Of a DNA stretch of 64,000 nt, positions 51,429 to 59,868 are shown piece by piece. The notes beneath the pieces were generated by a model that saw only the letters and a program-made list of their open reading frames with translations, did no database searches and was not told the DNA's origin. Positions within the stretch are counted from its first letter, which is position 1. Every line of letters starts with the position of its first letter. Where the stretch lies: NCBI GenBank assembly GCA_020696365.1, contig JAEHCM010000004.1, forward strand, positions 1-64,000. Direction: 5' to 3'. Position numbers and translations under genes: made by a program. The stretch is from Thermoplasmata archaeon. GTDB lineage: Archaea > Thermoplasmatota > Thermoplasmata > UBA10834.

Positions 51429-52310
51429 CTATCCCACCGATATCAAGATTATGCCCATGATGACGATACCGAGAATCACCCAGTCCAAGCGTGACAATCT
51501 CTCGTTCAGGAATGCGCGCGCTCCCAGTATGGTCACGACCGGGTATGCGGAGATGAGTGGGAACACCATCGACGCTGCGCCCCGTGAGACCGCGGCGGTC
51601 TCGGCGAAGTATGCGAGCTGCCAGAGCTCTGCCACGACTATAGCACCGATGACCGGCACCGTCCACTTCGGGAAGAGGACGCGCAGCGAGGCGCGCTTAT
51701 GACGAAGGTAGACGAACCCTATCGGTGGCAGTACGAAGACGTAGAGACCTAGGTAGCCCATCAGCGGGAGGCCTTCGAGCGCCATCTTGATGAATATCGC
51801 ACCCACGCCCCATGAGAGGAACGTTGCCAAACTGAGCAGCAGGGAGGACCGGCTGAACCCAGTCACGTTCCCTGTCGAACGGCCGTGGGAGAACGAGAGG
51901 GCGGCCATGCTCGCTATGATCATCGATATGCCCAGGAAGCTCAGTGGGCCGAGCCTCTCCCCGAGGAACGTGATTGCGAGGAGCGCCGTTAGGGCAGGGT
52001 ATGCCGCGGTTATGCTGCCGACCATGCTCACGGCGCCTCTCTCGAGCGCCTCGAGGTAGATGTAGAATCCTCCTCTCGCAGTCGACGCGCCGATGAGACC
52101 GTACAGTACGTATTCGAGATGACTGAGGTAATCCCCCCACAGGAGGACCGCTCCGGCGAATATGAAGACGAATAACGGTAGAGAGACGACGAAGTTGATG
52201 GCGACCATCGATGTGGCGTCGAGAGATCTAACGACTGCCTTCGCTATGACCTGGTCCAAGCCGTATATCACAAGCGCGCACAGGGCCAGCGCGACAGCAT
52301 CTTCGATCAT
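51429..52310 (-). CDS. EamA/DMT-type transporter, ten helices
   Basis: About 293 residues with two EamA repeats: VALALCALVIYGLDQVIAK onward, AAYPALTALLAITFLGERLG closing the first half, and AYPVVTILGARAFLNERLSR closing the second, the classical P/E motif before each last helix. Final helix VILGIVIMGIILISVG. ATG 52310 chosen (AGAGGT just upstream, TATA-like CTTATACT about 40 bases upstream); 52337 is an in-frame alternative. A drug/metabolite exporter of unknown specificity. Confidence 0.85.
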   Translation of the reverse strand: MIEDAVALALCALVIYGLDQVIAKAVVRSLDATSMVAINFVVSLPLFVFIFAGAVLLWGDYLSHLEYVLYGLIGASTARGGFYIYLEALERGAVSMVGSITAAYPALTALLAITFLGERLGPLSFLGISMIIASMAALSFSHGRSTGNVTGFSRSSLLLSLATFLSWGVGAIFIKMALEGLPLMGYLGLYVFVLPPIGFVYLRHKRASLRVLFPKWTVPVIGAIVVAELWQLAYFAETAAVSRGAASMVFPLISAYPVVTILGARAFLNERLSRLDWVILGIVIMGIILISVG

Positions 52311-52382
52311 TGACCTCTTGCCAACCGCCTCCGCCATCCGCTAGCAGTATAAGATAGTCTCGGCAGCAGTTGTAGAAGCGAC

Positions 52383-52617
52383 TGAGAATGAGTTTAGGGC
52401 GGTGCCAAGCCCCTAGTAGTCAAAATGGAAGAGGTTTGTGAAAGAGGTTTTCGAGGACGCGAATCCGCAATCAGCCCTGCGGCGGCGGTGGAGTCTCTTC
52501 CTCCTCGACGGACTTGCCGCTCATGTCTGCGATCTTCTTTCGAAGGCTGAAGAACATGACAGACATCACGACAGCCAAGATCGCGAATACGGCGAGGACT
52601 GCCATCAGCATCAGGTT
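52383..52617 (+). repeat. Direct-repeat copy A of the duplicated gene 3' end
   Basis: This segment (end of the propeller gene plus downstream region) recurs at 54470-54706 with about 95% identity by eye, including a shared GTAGTCAAAATGGAAGAGG block after the stop. Confidence 0.75.
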
Positions 52618-54348
52618 CTGCGATCTCACATCATCCAGGTCGTCGCTTGTGCTTCTCAGCTCTTCATCGGTGGCGTCCAAATCATCCTGAGTCGCGTTCA
52701 GCTCGTCCTGGACAGCGACCAGCTCATCCTCGAGGCCGGGAACGGGGTTGATGTGAGTCACGCTAACCGAGGCAGTCGCCGAGTTGCCTGATGCATCGGT
52801 CGCGGTCGCCGCAATGGTGTTGATACCTTCGACAAGGGCTATCGTGCAGGAGTAAGAACCGTCGATTTCGACCGCAACCAATATCCCGTTGATACTCAAG
52901 GCCGCATCGGACTCTGTCGTCCCGGATACTGTGACGACCGGTGTCTCTGTCGTAAGACCGTCAGAAGGTCTGTCAAGAGACAGTGATGGAGGTGTGGTGT
53001 CTGGCTTGACATATCGGTTCGACCAGATGTCAGAGCGAGTGCCATCCCATTGATACCACACGGCTATCGCATTGCCTGAACCGTCAACGGCTACTTGCGG
53101 ATAGACCGCACCTCCCGAGTTGCCGGTTTCGAGTGACTTCGCCGTTTCCCAGCCTATACCGACAACATATCGGCTCGACCAGATGTTGTAGAGAGCACCA
53201 TCAAATTGATGCCACACGGCTATCGCATTGCCTGAACCGTCAACGGCTACTTGCGGACGGGCAGCATCTCCCAAGTTGTCGGTTTCGATGAGTGTCGCGA
53301 TCCCCCAACCCGTTCCGACAACGTATCGGTTCGACCAGATGTTATCGCGAAGGCCGTCGTCTTGATACCACACAGCTATCGCATTGCCTGAACCGTCAAC
53401 GGCTACTTGCGGATAGACCGCAGTTCCCGAGTTGTCGGTCTCGATGAGCGTCGCGATCCCCCAGCCCGTTCCGACAACGTATCGGTTCGACCAGATGTTA
53501 CTGCGGGTGCCGTCGTATTGATACCACACGGCTATCGCATTGCCTGAACCGTCAACGGCCACCTGGGGACTGGAAACACCTCCCGTGTTATCGGTCTCGA
53601 TGAGCGTCGCGATCCCCCAGCCCGTTCCGATAACATATCGGTTCGACCAGACGTTGTAGCGAGTGCCGTCGGATTGATACCACACAGCTATCGCATCGCC
53701 TGAACCGTCAATAGCCACCTGGGGAAGGTAAGCATCTCCCGTGTTGTCGGTCTCGATGAGCGTCGCGATCCCCCAGCCCGCTCCGACAACGTATCGGTTC
53801 GACCAGATGTTACTGCGGGTGCCATCGTATTGAGACCACACGGCTATCGCATCGCCTGAACCGCCAATAGCCACCTGGGGACTGGAAGCACCTCCCGTGT
53901 TGTCGGTCTCGATGAGCGTCGCGATCCCCCAGCCCGCTCCGACAACGTATCGGTTCGACCAGATGCTATAGCGAAGGCCGTCGTCTTGTTGCCACACGGC
54001 TATCGCATCGCCTGAACCGTCAACGCCCACCTGGGAATTGTAAGCATCTCCCGAGTTATCGGTTTCGATGAGCGTCGCCGCCCCCCAACCGGTCCCGACA
54101 ACATATCGGTTCGACCAGATGTTATTGCGAGTGCCGTCGTCTTGATACCACACAGCTATCGCATTGCCTGAACCGTCAACGGCCACCTGGGGATTGGAAG
54201 CACCTCCCGTGTTGTCAATCTCTACGAGCGTTGCGACCCCCCAGCCAGAGTTCACATCGTCCTCCAAGCCGGACACAGATGCAGCACTCGCCAACAATAG
54301 ACTTCCGATAATCGCTGCGCAAAGAGTGTACGTTGATATTGCTCTCAT
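52471..54348 (-). CDS. Surface protein with eight 52-residue propeller-like repeats, Ig-like domain and C-terminal anchor
   Basis: 625 residues from ATG 54348 (GGGGAGGA just upstream). Signal segment (YTLCAAIIGSLLLASAA), then eight tandem units of 52 residues with the consensus GWGIATLIETDN...PQVAVDGSGNAIAVW...DG...NIWSNRYVVG. Each is likely one blade of a beta-propeller. A bacterial Ig-like domain (about 440-520), a short coiled coil rich in DEL/DDL, a helix (LMLMAVLAVFAILAVVMSVM) and the tail KSVEEEETPPPPQG follow. Unit-to-unit identity is high, so the array is recently expanded. Probably a cell-surface recognition or adhesion protein; ligand unknown. Confidence 0.9.
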   Translation of the reverse strand: MRAISTYTLCAAIIGSLLLASAASVSGLEDDVNSGWGVATLVEIDNTGGASNPQVAVDGSGNAIAVWYQDDGTRNNIWSNRYVVGTGWGAATLIETDNSGDAYNSQVGVDGSGDAIAVWQQDDGLRYSIWSNRYVVGAGWGIATLIETDNTGGASSPQVAIGGSGDAIAVWSQYDGTRSNIWSNRYVVGAGWGIATLIETDNTGDAYLPQVAIDGSGDAIAVWYQSDGTRYNVWSNRYVIGTGWGIATLIETDNTGGVSSPQVAVDGSGNAIAVWYQYDGTRSNIWSNRYVVGTGWGIATLIETDNSGTAVYPQVAVDGSGNAIAVWYQDDGLRDNIWSNRYVVGTGWGIATLIETDNLGDAARPQVAVDGSGNAIAVWHQFDGALYNIWSSRYVVGIGWETAKSLETGNSGGAVYPQVAVDGSGNAIAVWYQWDGTRSDIWSNRYVKPDTTPPSLSLDRPSDGLTTETPVVTVSGTTESDAALSINGILVAVEIDGSYSCTIALVEGINTIAATATDASGNSATASVSVTHINPVPGLEDELVAVQDELNATQDDLDATDEELRSTSDDLDDVRSQNLMLMAVLAVFAILAVVMSVMFFSLRKKIADMSGKSVEEEETPPPPQG

Positions 54349-54469
54349 CGTCATTCCTCCCCTTAGCCACTGCCGAAGTATGTCATTCAACAACGTTACA
54401 GTATAATAGCTATTTGGAGTCAGCATGCGGAGGAGATGAATTCTGATGCGAGATGCCAAATGCAGGAAG

Positions 54470-54693
54470 ATGAAGGAGTAGAACTCGGTGTCAAACTCCT
54501 AGTAGTCAAAATGGAAGAGGTTTGTGAAAGAGGTTTTCGAGGACGCGAATCCGCAATCAGCCCTGCGGCGGCGGTGGAGTCTCCTCCTCGATGGACTTGC
54601 CGCTCATGTCCGCGATCTTCTTTCTAAGGCTGAAGAACATGACAGATATAACGACAGCCAAGATCGCGAATACGGCGAGGACCGCCATCAGCA
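54470..54693 (-). pseudogene. Duplicated 3' end of the propeller-protein gene, 5' part lost
   Basis: Encodes NLMLMAVLAVFAILAVVIS, VMFFSLRKKIADMSGKSIEE, ETPPPPQG, the anchor and tail of the 52471 protein. Differences from copy A are nearly all synonymous (for example CGA/AGA for Arg) with one Met/Ile, one Val/Ile and one Glu codon missing. The open frame continues upstream into out-of-frame M42 sequence (to 54847), so no functional gene remains. The mostly synonymous divergence suggests a real paralogue existed here before deletion. Confidence 0.75.
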
Positions 54694-55818
54694 TCAGATT
54701 GCTGTGAAACTCTCGACCGTCTTCCTGTCCAGTTTCTTGATCACTTCGACGAGCAGCTTGATGGTGTTCTCCGTGTCCGTCAGGCTCATCATGCCGGCAT
54801 GGGCGTGCACGTGTCTCGTCGGCACGCCGATAAGGATGCAGGGACACCCAGCGTTGGAGATGTTGATGATTGCAGCGTCTGTGCCTCCACCCTCACATCC
54901 AAACTGCGAAAGCTGGTAAGGTATCTTGGCCCTCTCAGCGACTCCCACGACGCATTCGAGCAATCCCTCATTTGGAATCATCGACGAGTCGTAGACTGTA
55001 ATCGACGGACCCAAACCCATCTTCGTGGGGGCATCTTTGGGATCGATCCCGGGAACGTCACCGGCAAGATCAGCATCGATTGTCAAGCATACATCCGGCT
55101 TCACGACATATGCCGTGGTCCTTGCACCTCTCAAGCCGACCTCTTCCTGCGTTGTCGCCGCACCGACCACAGTGTTCGGATGAACTATCTTGTCCTCTTT
55201 CAGAATCCTCACGACCTCGGCCGCAATGAAGGCCCCGACCCGGTTGTCGAACGCTTTCCCGATGGCAATGACATCTGATCCCTTTCTCCCGCCATCCCTG
55301 TAGACCTTCTTCTTGATCGTAGAATAGCACGAGTCGGGCACGATGGGGTCGCCGATCCTGACACCCATAGCCTTCGCCTCGTCCTCGTTCGAAGCGCCCA
55401 AATCTATGAACATCTTTCCTTGCGCGATCACCTTCGCGCGCTCCTCGGCAGGAAGCAGGTGCGGGGGTTTTGCCGCGATGATACCAGATATCATTCCCTT
55501 CGAAGTCCTTATTCTCACGCGCTGGCCAAGTAGAACCTGATCGAACCACCCTCCCAACGGATTGAATGTCAGATATCCGAGTTTGTTCACCGAAGAGACG
55601 ATGAATCCGACCTCGTCCATGTGGGCAGGCATGAGCACGACAGGTTTGTCGGATCTCCCCTTCTTCGTGAACAACAGGGAGCCCAACCCGTCAGTCGAGA
55701 CATCATCGGAGTACTTGCCAACATAGTCCATGATCATCCTAGCTGGCTCTCTCTCAAATCCCGAAGGGCCGAAACAATTTGACAGGTTCTCGAGAAACGC
55801 CAAACTCTTGTTGTTCAA
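54694..55818 (-). CDS. M42-family aminopeptidase (TET-type) with an altered C-terminus
   Basis: 374 residues. Metal and active-site blocks: MPAHMDEVGFIV, AFDNRVGAFIAAEV, TQEEVGLRGA, TIDADLAGDVPG, GGGTDAAIINI, VPTRHVHAHAGMMSL. The last usually reads PTRYxHSxxE; here the second His-containing string is HVHAHAG. TTG 55818 is preceded by AAGGTG. M42 enzymes form cytosolic tetrahedral dodecamers degrading peptides. The stop codon lies at the junction with the duplicated propeller 3' end, so the last residues (ESFTAI) may come from the recombination. Confidence 0.9.
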   Translation of the reverse strand: MNNKSLAFLENLSNCFGPSGFEREPARMIMDYVGKYSDDVSTDGLGSLLFTKKGRSDKPVVLMPAHMDEVGFIVSSVNKLGYLTFNPLGGWFDQVLLGQRVRIRTSKGMISGIIAAKPPHLLPAEERAKVIAQGKMFIDLGASNEDEAKAMGVRIGDPIVPDSCYSTIKKKVYRDGGRKGSDVIAIGKAFDNRVGAFIAAEVVRILKEDKIVHPNTVVGAATTQEEVGLRGARTTAYVVKPDVCLTIDADLAGDVPGIDPKDAPTKMGLGPSITVYDSSMIPNEGLLECVVGVAERAKIPYQLSQFGCEGGGTDAAIINISNAGCPCILIGVPTRHVHAHAGMMSLTDTENTIKLLVEVIKKLDRKTVESFTAI

Positions 55819-56082
55819 CAGAACACCTTCTCCTCACGGAACAAGGGCACTGTAGATGAATGTTATTGCCCTTTTCGTTGCAGAGCATCGGGGGAGGAGT
55901 TCAACTCGACGCTGATCCCATCGCCTTGAATCTAGCTCCGAACACCACGAGTAAGCATTCGAAACGGGGATATCAATGCAGGCCCCCATGCCACGTTCTC
56001 GATCTGACCTGAGTGCGCTGAGATAGATATGTTATTACTAGACGGTTGCCAATCCCTACCTCGATTCCGGCGAGGGTCAGAG
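55819..56082. other. Intergenic region between the M42 and P-type ATPase genes
   Basis: No gene. At about 55886-55930 GGGAGGAGTTCAACTCGACG is a poor match to the left end of the dispersed element. Plus-strand GATATGTTATTACTAG at about 56026-56041 is A/T-rich and may hold the ATPase promoter. Confidence 0.4.
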
Positions 56083-58833
56083 ATGGCAGCGGACGCACAT
56101 TGGCACGCAATCGACATCGACGATGTGGGGACGACCCTCGCTACCGATCTCGAAGACGGCCTGTCCGGGACCGAGGCAGATGCCAGACTCAACAGGTACG
56201 GCCCGAACGCATTGGCGACGGAGAAGAAGGCCTCACAACTGCGATTACTGCTCAAGCAGTTCTCGAATATCCTGATACTGATCCTCATAGCCGCGACAGC
56301 TCTTTCCGCCGCGTTGGGCGAATTGATCGACGCAATCGTCATACTGATCATACTCGTGTTCGTCGTGCTGCTGGGATTTCTACAGGAGCACAGAGCCGAG
56401 AAGACGCTTGACGCGCTGAAGAGGATGCTCAGCCCGACGTGCACGGTAAGGAGGGATGGTAGCGATTCCGAGTTGCCGGTCAGCAAGCTCGTCCCGGGAG
56501 ACGTCGTAGTTCTGGCGGCAGGCGACTTGGTGCCTGCGGACATGAGGGCGACGATAGCGATCGACCTGCGCATGGATGAGGCATCCCTGACAGGCGAATC
56601 GGTCCCCGTCGTCAAGACACTCGACGCTCTCTCGAGTGACACGCAGCTGGCGGACAGGACGAACATGGTTTTCACCGGGACCACGATAGTGCACGGTAGG
56701 GGCAGAGGCCTGGTGGTCGCGACCGGGATGAACACCGAATTAGGCAGGATAGCCGAGGCGATCAAGAGCGTCGTCAGTGAGAAGACGCCCCTTGAGCGGA
56801 GGATGAACGAGATAGGAAGGACCATCAGCCTGCTGGTGCTCGCGATCATCGCGGTAGTCGTGTCCGTCGAGCTAGTGGAGGAGCTTGTCGTATACGGTCA
56901 TCTAGACCCCGAGCTCGTCGTCAGAATGCTGATGTTCAGTATCGCGTTGGCAGTCGCCGCGGTCCCCGAGGCGCTCCCCGCGGTCGTGACGGCCAACCTC
57001 GCCATCGGGATGCGCATACTGGCGAAGAACAACGCCCTCGTGAGGAAGATGCACGCCGTGGAGACCCTCGGTTGCACGCAGATCATATGTTCGGACAAGA
57101 CCGGCACACTGACGAAGGGGGAGATGACCGTCAGACGAGGATACATCGACGGGCACTACTTCGACGTCTCGGGCGTGGGGTACGGATCGCGTGGGGACGT
57201 ACTCATCGACGGGGCGCCGTTGGATGATGGCATCCACCGCTCGTGTGTGAGGCTGGCAATCGCAGCCACGAGATGCAGCGATGCTCGTCTTGAGGAAGCG
57301 GACGATGAAGTGGTGGTGAGAGGCGACCCGACCGAGGGCGCACTGTTGGTGTTCGCCGGGAAGCTCGGGCTTCAGCAGAGCGAGATGAACGACGCATATC
57401 GGCGCATCTCCGAGGTGCCGTTCAGCTCAGAGCGGAAGCTCATGACCGTCGTCGATTCGACTCCCGATGGCACTCTTCTGGTTAGCATGAAAGGAGCACC
57501 GGAGAAGGTGCTCAGATACTGCTCGCAGACATGCGCGGACGGAGCCGTGGTCGAGCTGTCCGATGCCGACGCGAAGGACATAATGCGCACCAACGACGAA
57601 ATGGCCGCTAGCGGACTCAGGGTACTTGCGATCGCAGACAAGCAGTTGCCACAGATCGCGCCTCTTGCCGACGGAGGATCCGTCGAGGAGGACCTCGTGT
57701 TTCTCGGACTGGTGGGAATGATGGACCCTCCGAGACCCGAAGCCATGGAAGCCATACAGGTGGTCCGCGATGTCGGCATGAAGACCGTCATGATCACCGG
57801 CGATCACAAACTGACGGCGATGGCGATCGCGAAGGAGATGGGGATCCACCACCCTGACGACATGGTCCTCACGGGGGAGGAGATGGAACGCCTTGGCGAA
57901 AGGGAGCTCGAGGCCGTTGTGGACAAGGTCACCGTATACGCCCGCGTATCCCCCTCGCACAAACTCAGGATTGTCGAGGCTTGGCAGAGAACGGGTCATG
58001 TCGTTGCGATGACGGGCGACGGGGTGAACGATGCACCGGCGTTGAAGAGTGCCGATATCGGCATCTCGATGGGCATCAGAGGCACGGATACCACCAGGGA
58101 AGCCTCGGACATGGTTCTGACAGACGACAATTTCGCGACGATCACGAAGGCGATAGAGAAAGGACGGTGGATATATGACAACATCAAGAAGTACCTCGCG
58201 TTCCTTCTCCAGGCGAACCTTGTAGAGATCGCGGTCCTATCCATATGCGCGCTGTTCGTGCTACGCCTCGCCGGTTACGAGGGCGAGGAGATACTCCCGC
58301 TGCTCCCGGTACACATACTCTACATCAACCTGGCAACGGACGGCCTTCCCGCCATCGCCCTGAGCTTCAGCCCGGCCGACCCTGACCTCATGAAGCGCCC
58401 TCCGCGCAAGAAGGACGAATCGGTCTTCACGAAGGACGTGAAGTTGTTCCTGGTCTTGGCAGTGCTAGTCGAGACGCCTATCCTCATAATGGCGTTCGTC
58501 AGCGCGCTTCCGGACGGCATCGAATCGGCGAGGACGAGACTGTTCCTCACATTCGTCTTCGTCGAGCTGGCAATCGCCCTCAACTGCAGGTCGCTCAAGT
58601 TCACGTTGACCAAGGCGAGACCACACAAATGGCTGCTGCTGGCAATCGCATGGGAGGCTATACTGATAGCAGTCATACTGGCGATCGCCCCCGCGAGGGA
58701 GGCTCTTCATATCACCATACCAACCCTCGCCGACGTCGCATGGATAATCGGAGGGATGGCGGCCACGTTGGTCATAGTCGATTCAGTGAAGCGCTACACT
58801 CGCTTTGGACAGCGGGACTTCGTACAAGAGTAG
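56083..58833 (+). CDS. P-type cation ATPase (P2, calcium-type)
   Basis: 916 residues from ATG 56083 (GAGGGTCAGAG upstream). Actuator TGES in DEASLTGESVPVVK, helix-4 motif AVPEALPAVV, phosphorylation site CSDKTGTLTKGEM, KGAPEKVL, the hinge MTGDGVNDAPALK, and a C-terminal set of helices. The PEALP motif and overall order place it with SERCA/PMR1-like P2 ATPases, exporting Ca2+ or Mn2+. N-terminal cation-ATPase domain (HAIDIDDVGTTLATD...LSGTEADARLNRYGPNAL) is present. Complete and of normal length. Isolated gene. Confidence 0.93.
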   Translation: MAADAHWHAIDIDDVGTTLATDLEDGLSGTEADARLNRYGPNALATEKKASQLRLLLKQFSNILILILIAATALSAALGELIDAIVILIILVFVVLLGFLQEHRAEKTLDALKRMLSPTCTVRRDGSDSELPVSKLVPGDVVVLAAGDLVPADMRATIAIDLRMDEASLTGESVPVVKTLDALSSDTQLADRTNMVFTGTTIVHGRGRGLVVATGMNTELGRIAEAIKSVVSEKTPLERRMNEIGRTISLLVLAIIAVVVSVELVEELVVYGHLDPELVVRMLMFSIALAVAAVPEALPAVVTANLAIGMRILAKNNALVRKMHAVETLGCTQIICSDKTGTLTKGEMTVRRGYIDGHYFDVSGVGYGSRGDVLIDGAPLDDGIHRSCVRLAIAATRCSDARLEEADDEVVVRGDPTEGALLVFAGKLGLQQSEMNDAYRRISEVPFSSERKLMTVVDSTPDGTLLVSMKGAPEKVLRYCSQTCADGAVVELSDADAKDIMRTNDEMAASGLRVLAIADKQLPQIAPLADGGSVEEDLVFLGLVGMMDPPRPEAMEAIQVVRDVGMKTVMITGDHKLTAMAIAKEMGIHHPDDMVLTGEEMERLGERELEAVVDKVTVYARVSPSHKLRIVEAWQRTGHVVAMTGDGVNDAPALKSADIGISMGIRGTDTTREASDMVLTDDNFATITKAIEKGRWIYDNIKKYLAFLLQANLVEIAVLSICALFVLRLAGYEGEEILPLLPVHILYINLATDGLPAIALSFSPADPDLMKRPPRKKDESVFTKDVKLFLVLAVLVETPILIMAFVSALPDGIESARTRLFLTFVFVELAIALNCRSLKFTLTKARPHKWLLLAIAWEAILIAVILAIAPAREALHITIPTLADVAWIIGGMAATLVIVDSVKRYTRFGQRDFVQE

Positions 58834-58932
58834 ACGGAGTTGCAGGGGTGATTGAGCCGTTGGGTTTCGAAAGCACCCATTCCAATCATGAGTCGTTAAG
58901 CACGCCGAGCGGACTCGATGCCTTCACGAAGT

Positions 58933-58943
58933 CCTTATATGCC
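58933..58943 (+). promoter_or_regulatory. TATA-like box for the zinc-ribbon/LURP-one-like gene
   Basis: CCTTATATGCC, 30-40 bases before ATG 58973. Confidence 0.5.
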
Positions 58944-58972
58944 GTTCGAAGATTCACATGCTGGTAGAGATA

Positions 58973-59662
58973 ATGGCGAACTGTCCATCTTGTGGAACTA
59001 GTATGGTCGAGGGCGGAACCTTTTGCAGTAACTGCGGCGCTAGGGTGGATGCACAGGCGGCCGGACACCCTCCGCGAGCCGCGTATCAGGAGATATGGCA
59101 CCAGAATTACTACCGCATCCGGAAGAAAGTCGTGGCAATCGCCAACCAATACCGGATCGAGGACGCCAAAGGGTCGAGCCTCGGATACTCCAGGCAGAAG
59201 ATCATCAAGATCAAGGAGAGCATCAAGGTCTTCACGGACGACAGCATGACGACTGAGCTCTTCCGGATACAGCAGGAGCAGATCATGGACATGTGGGGGA
59301 CTTTCGCCGTGATAGACTCCGCGATGAACACCTGCGTGGGAAAGCTGCAGAGGCGACCGCTGTCCTCGGGCTTCTACAAGGACGAGTATCTCATACTCGA
59401 CGCCGGCGGACGGAAGGTGGGCCGGGTGGCCGAGCGTGCTGGGAGAGGCTTGATGAGGAAATACGTCCCGGGTGGAGCGCTCGTGCCCCAGAAGATGGTG
59501 GTCGAATTCCACGGGCGGGACGTCACGGAGATCAAGCAGCAGTTCAAGGTCATAGGGGACATATGGGAAGTCGACTGCTCCCGTCTCCCGCCACAGTTCG
59601 ACAGGCGGACCCTTATCTCGTGCATGCTGCTGATGGGAATGATTGAGCGCGACAGGAAGTGA
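58973..59662 (+). CDS. Zinc-ribbon protein with LURP-one/tubby-like domain
   Basis: 229 residues from ATG 58973. N-terminal zinc ribbon CPSCGTSMVEGGTFCSNCG (two CxxC), a linker, then about 190 residues with repeated strands (YRIRKKVVAIANQYRIEDAK, GSSLGYSRQKI, AVIDSAMNTCVGKLQR, YLILDAGGRKVGRV), the pattern of LURP-one-related/scramblase-like beta-barrels. GGTAGAG lies five bases upstream. Probably cytosolic, possibly membrane-associated; function unknown. Confidence 0.75.
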   Translation: MANCPSCGTSMVEGGTFCSNCGARVDAQAAGHPPRAAYQEIWHQNYYRIRKKVVAIANQYRIEDAKGSSLGYSRQKIIKIKESIKVFTDDSMTTELFRIQQEQIMDMWGTFAVIDSAMNTCVGKLQRRPLSSGFYKDEYLILDAGGRKVGRVAERAGRGLMRKYVPGGALVPQKMVVEFHGRDVTEIKQQFKVIGDIWEVDCSRLPPQFDRRTLISCMLLMGMIERDRK

Positions 59663-59724
59663 CTCGGACCCCTCCCGAGCAGTTCATAGGCGGCGTGGGA
59701 GACAAGAAGATGTTCGGGTCGGTG

Positions 59725-59770
59725 CTGACACCTCCGATTGAGAAATGGAGGGGCATGCGGTTTCAACGAT
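59725..59770 (+). repeat. Degenerate relic of the dispersed element
   Basis: GGTGCTGACACCTCCGATTG, AGAAATGGAGGGGCATGCGG, TTTCAAC resembles the stretch GGTGCAAAAACCCTCTGATTG to GCGGTTTCA. Weak but in the same orientation. Confidence 0.35.
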
Positions 59771-59868
59771 AGCACAGGGCGCAAGAATGCAGAGCTGTCA
59801 AACACCCACGCCCTCGCAATTCCTTACTCGATGCTGATGAGGATTCAGTGACGATCCAATAGCTGCGA

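Noticed and set aside
52960-54260. CRISPR-like periodicity
   Set aside because: The 156-base period is coding for 52-residue protein repeats; no short repeat with unique spacers.
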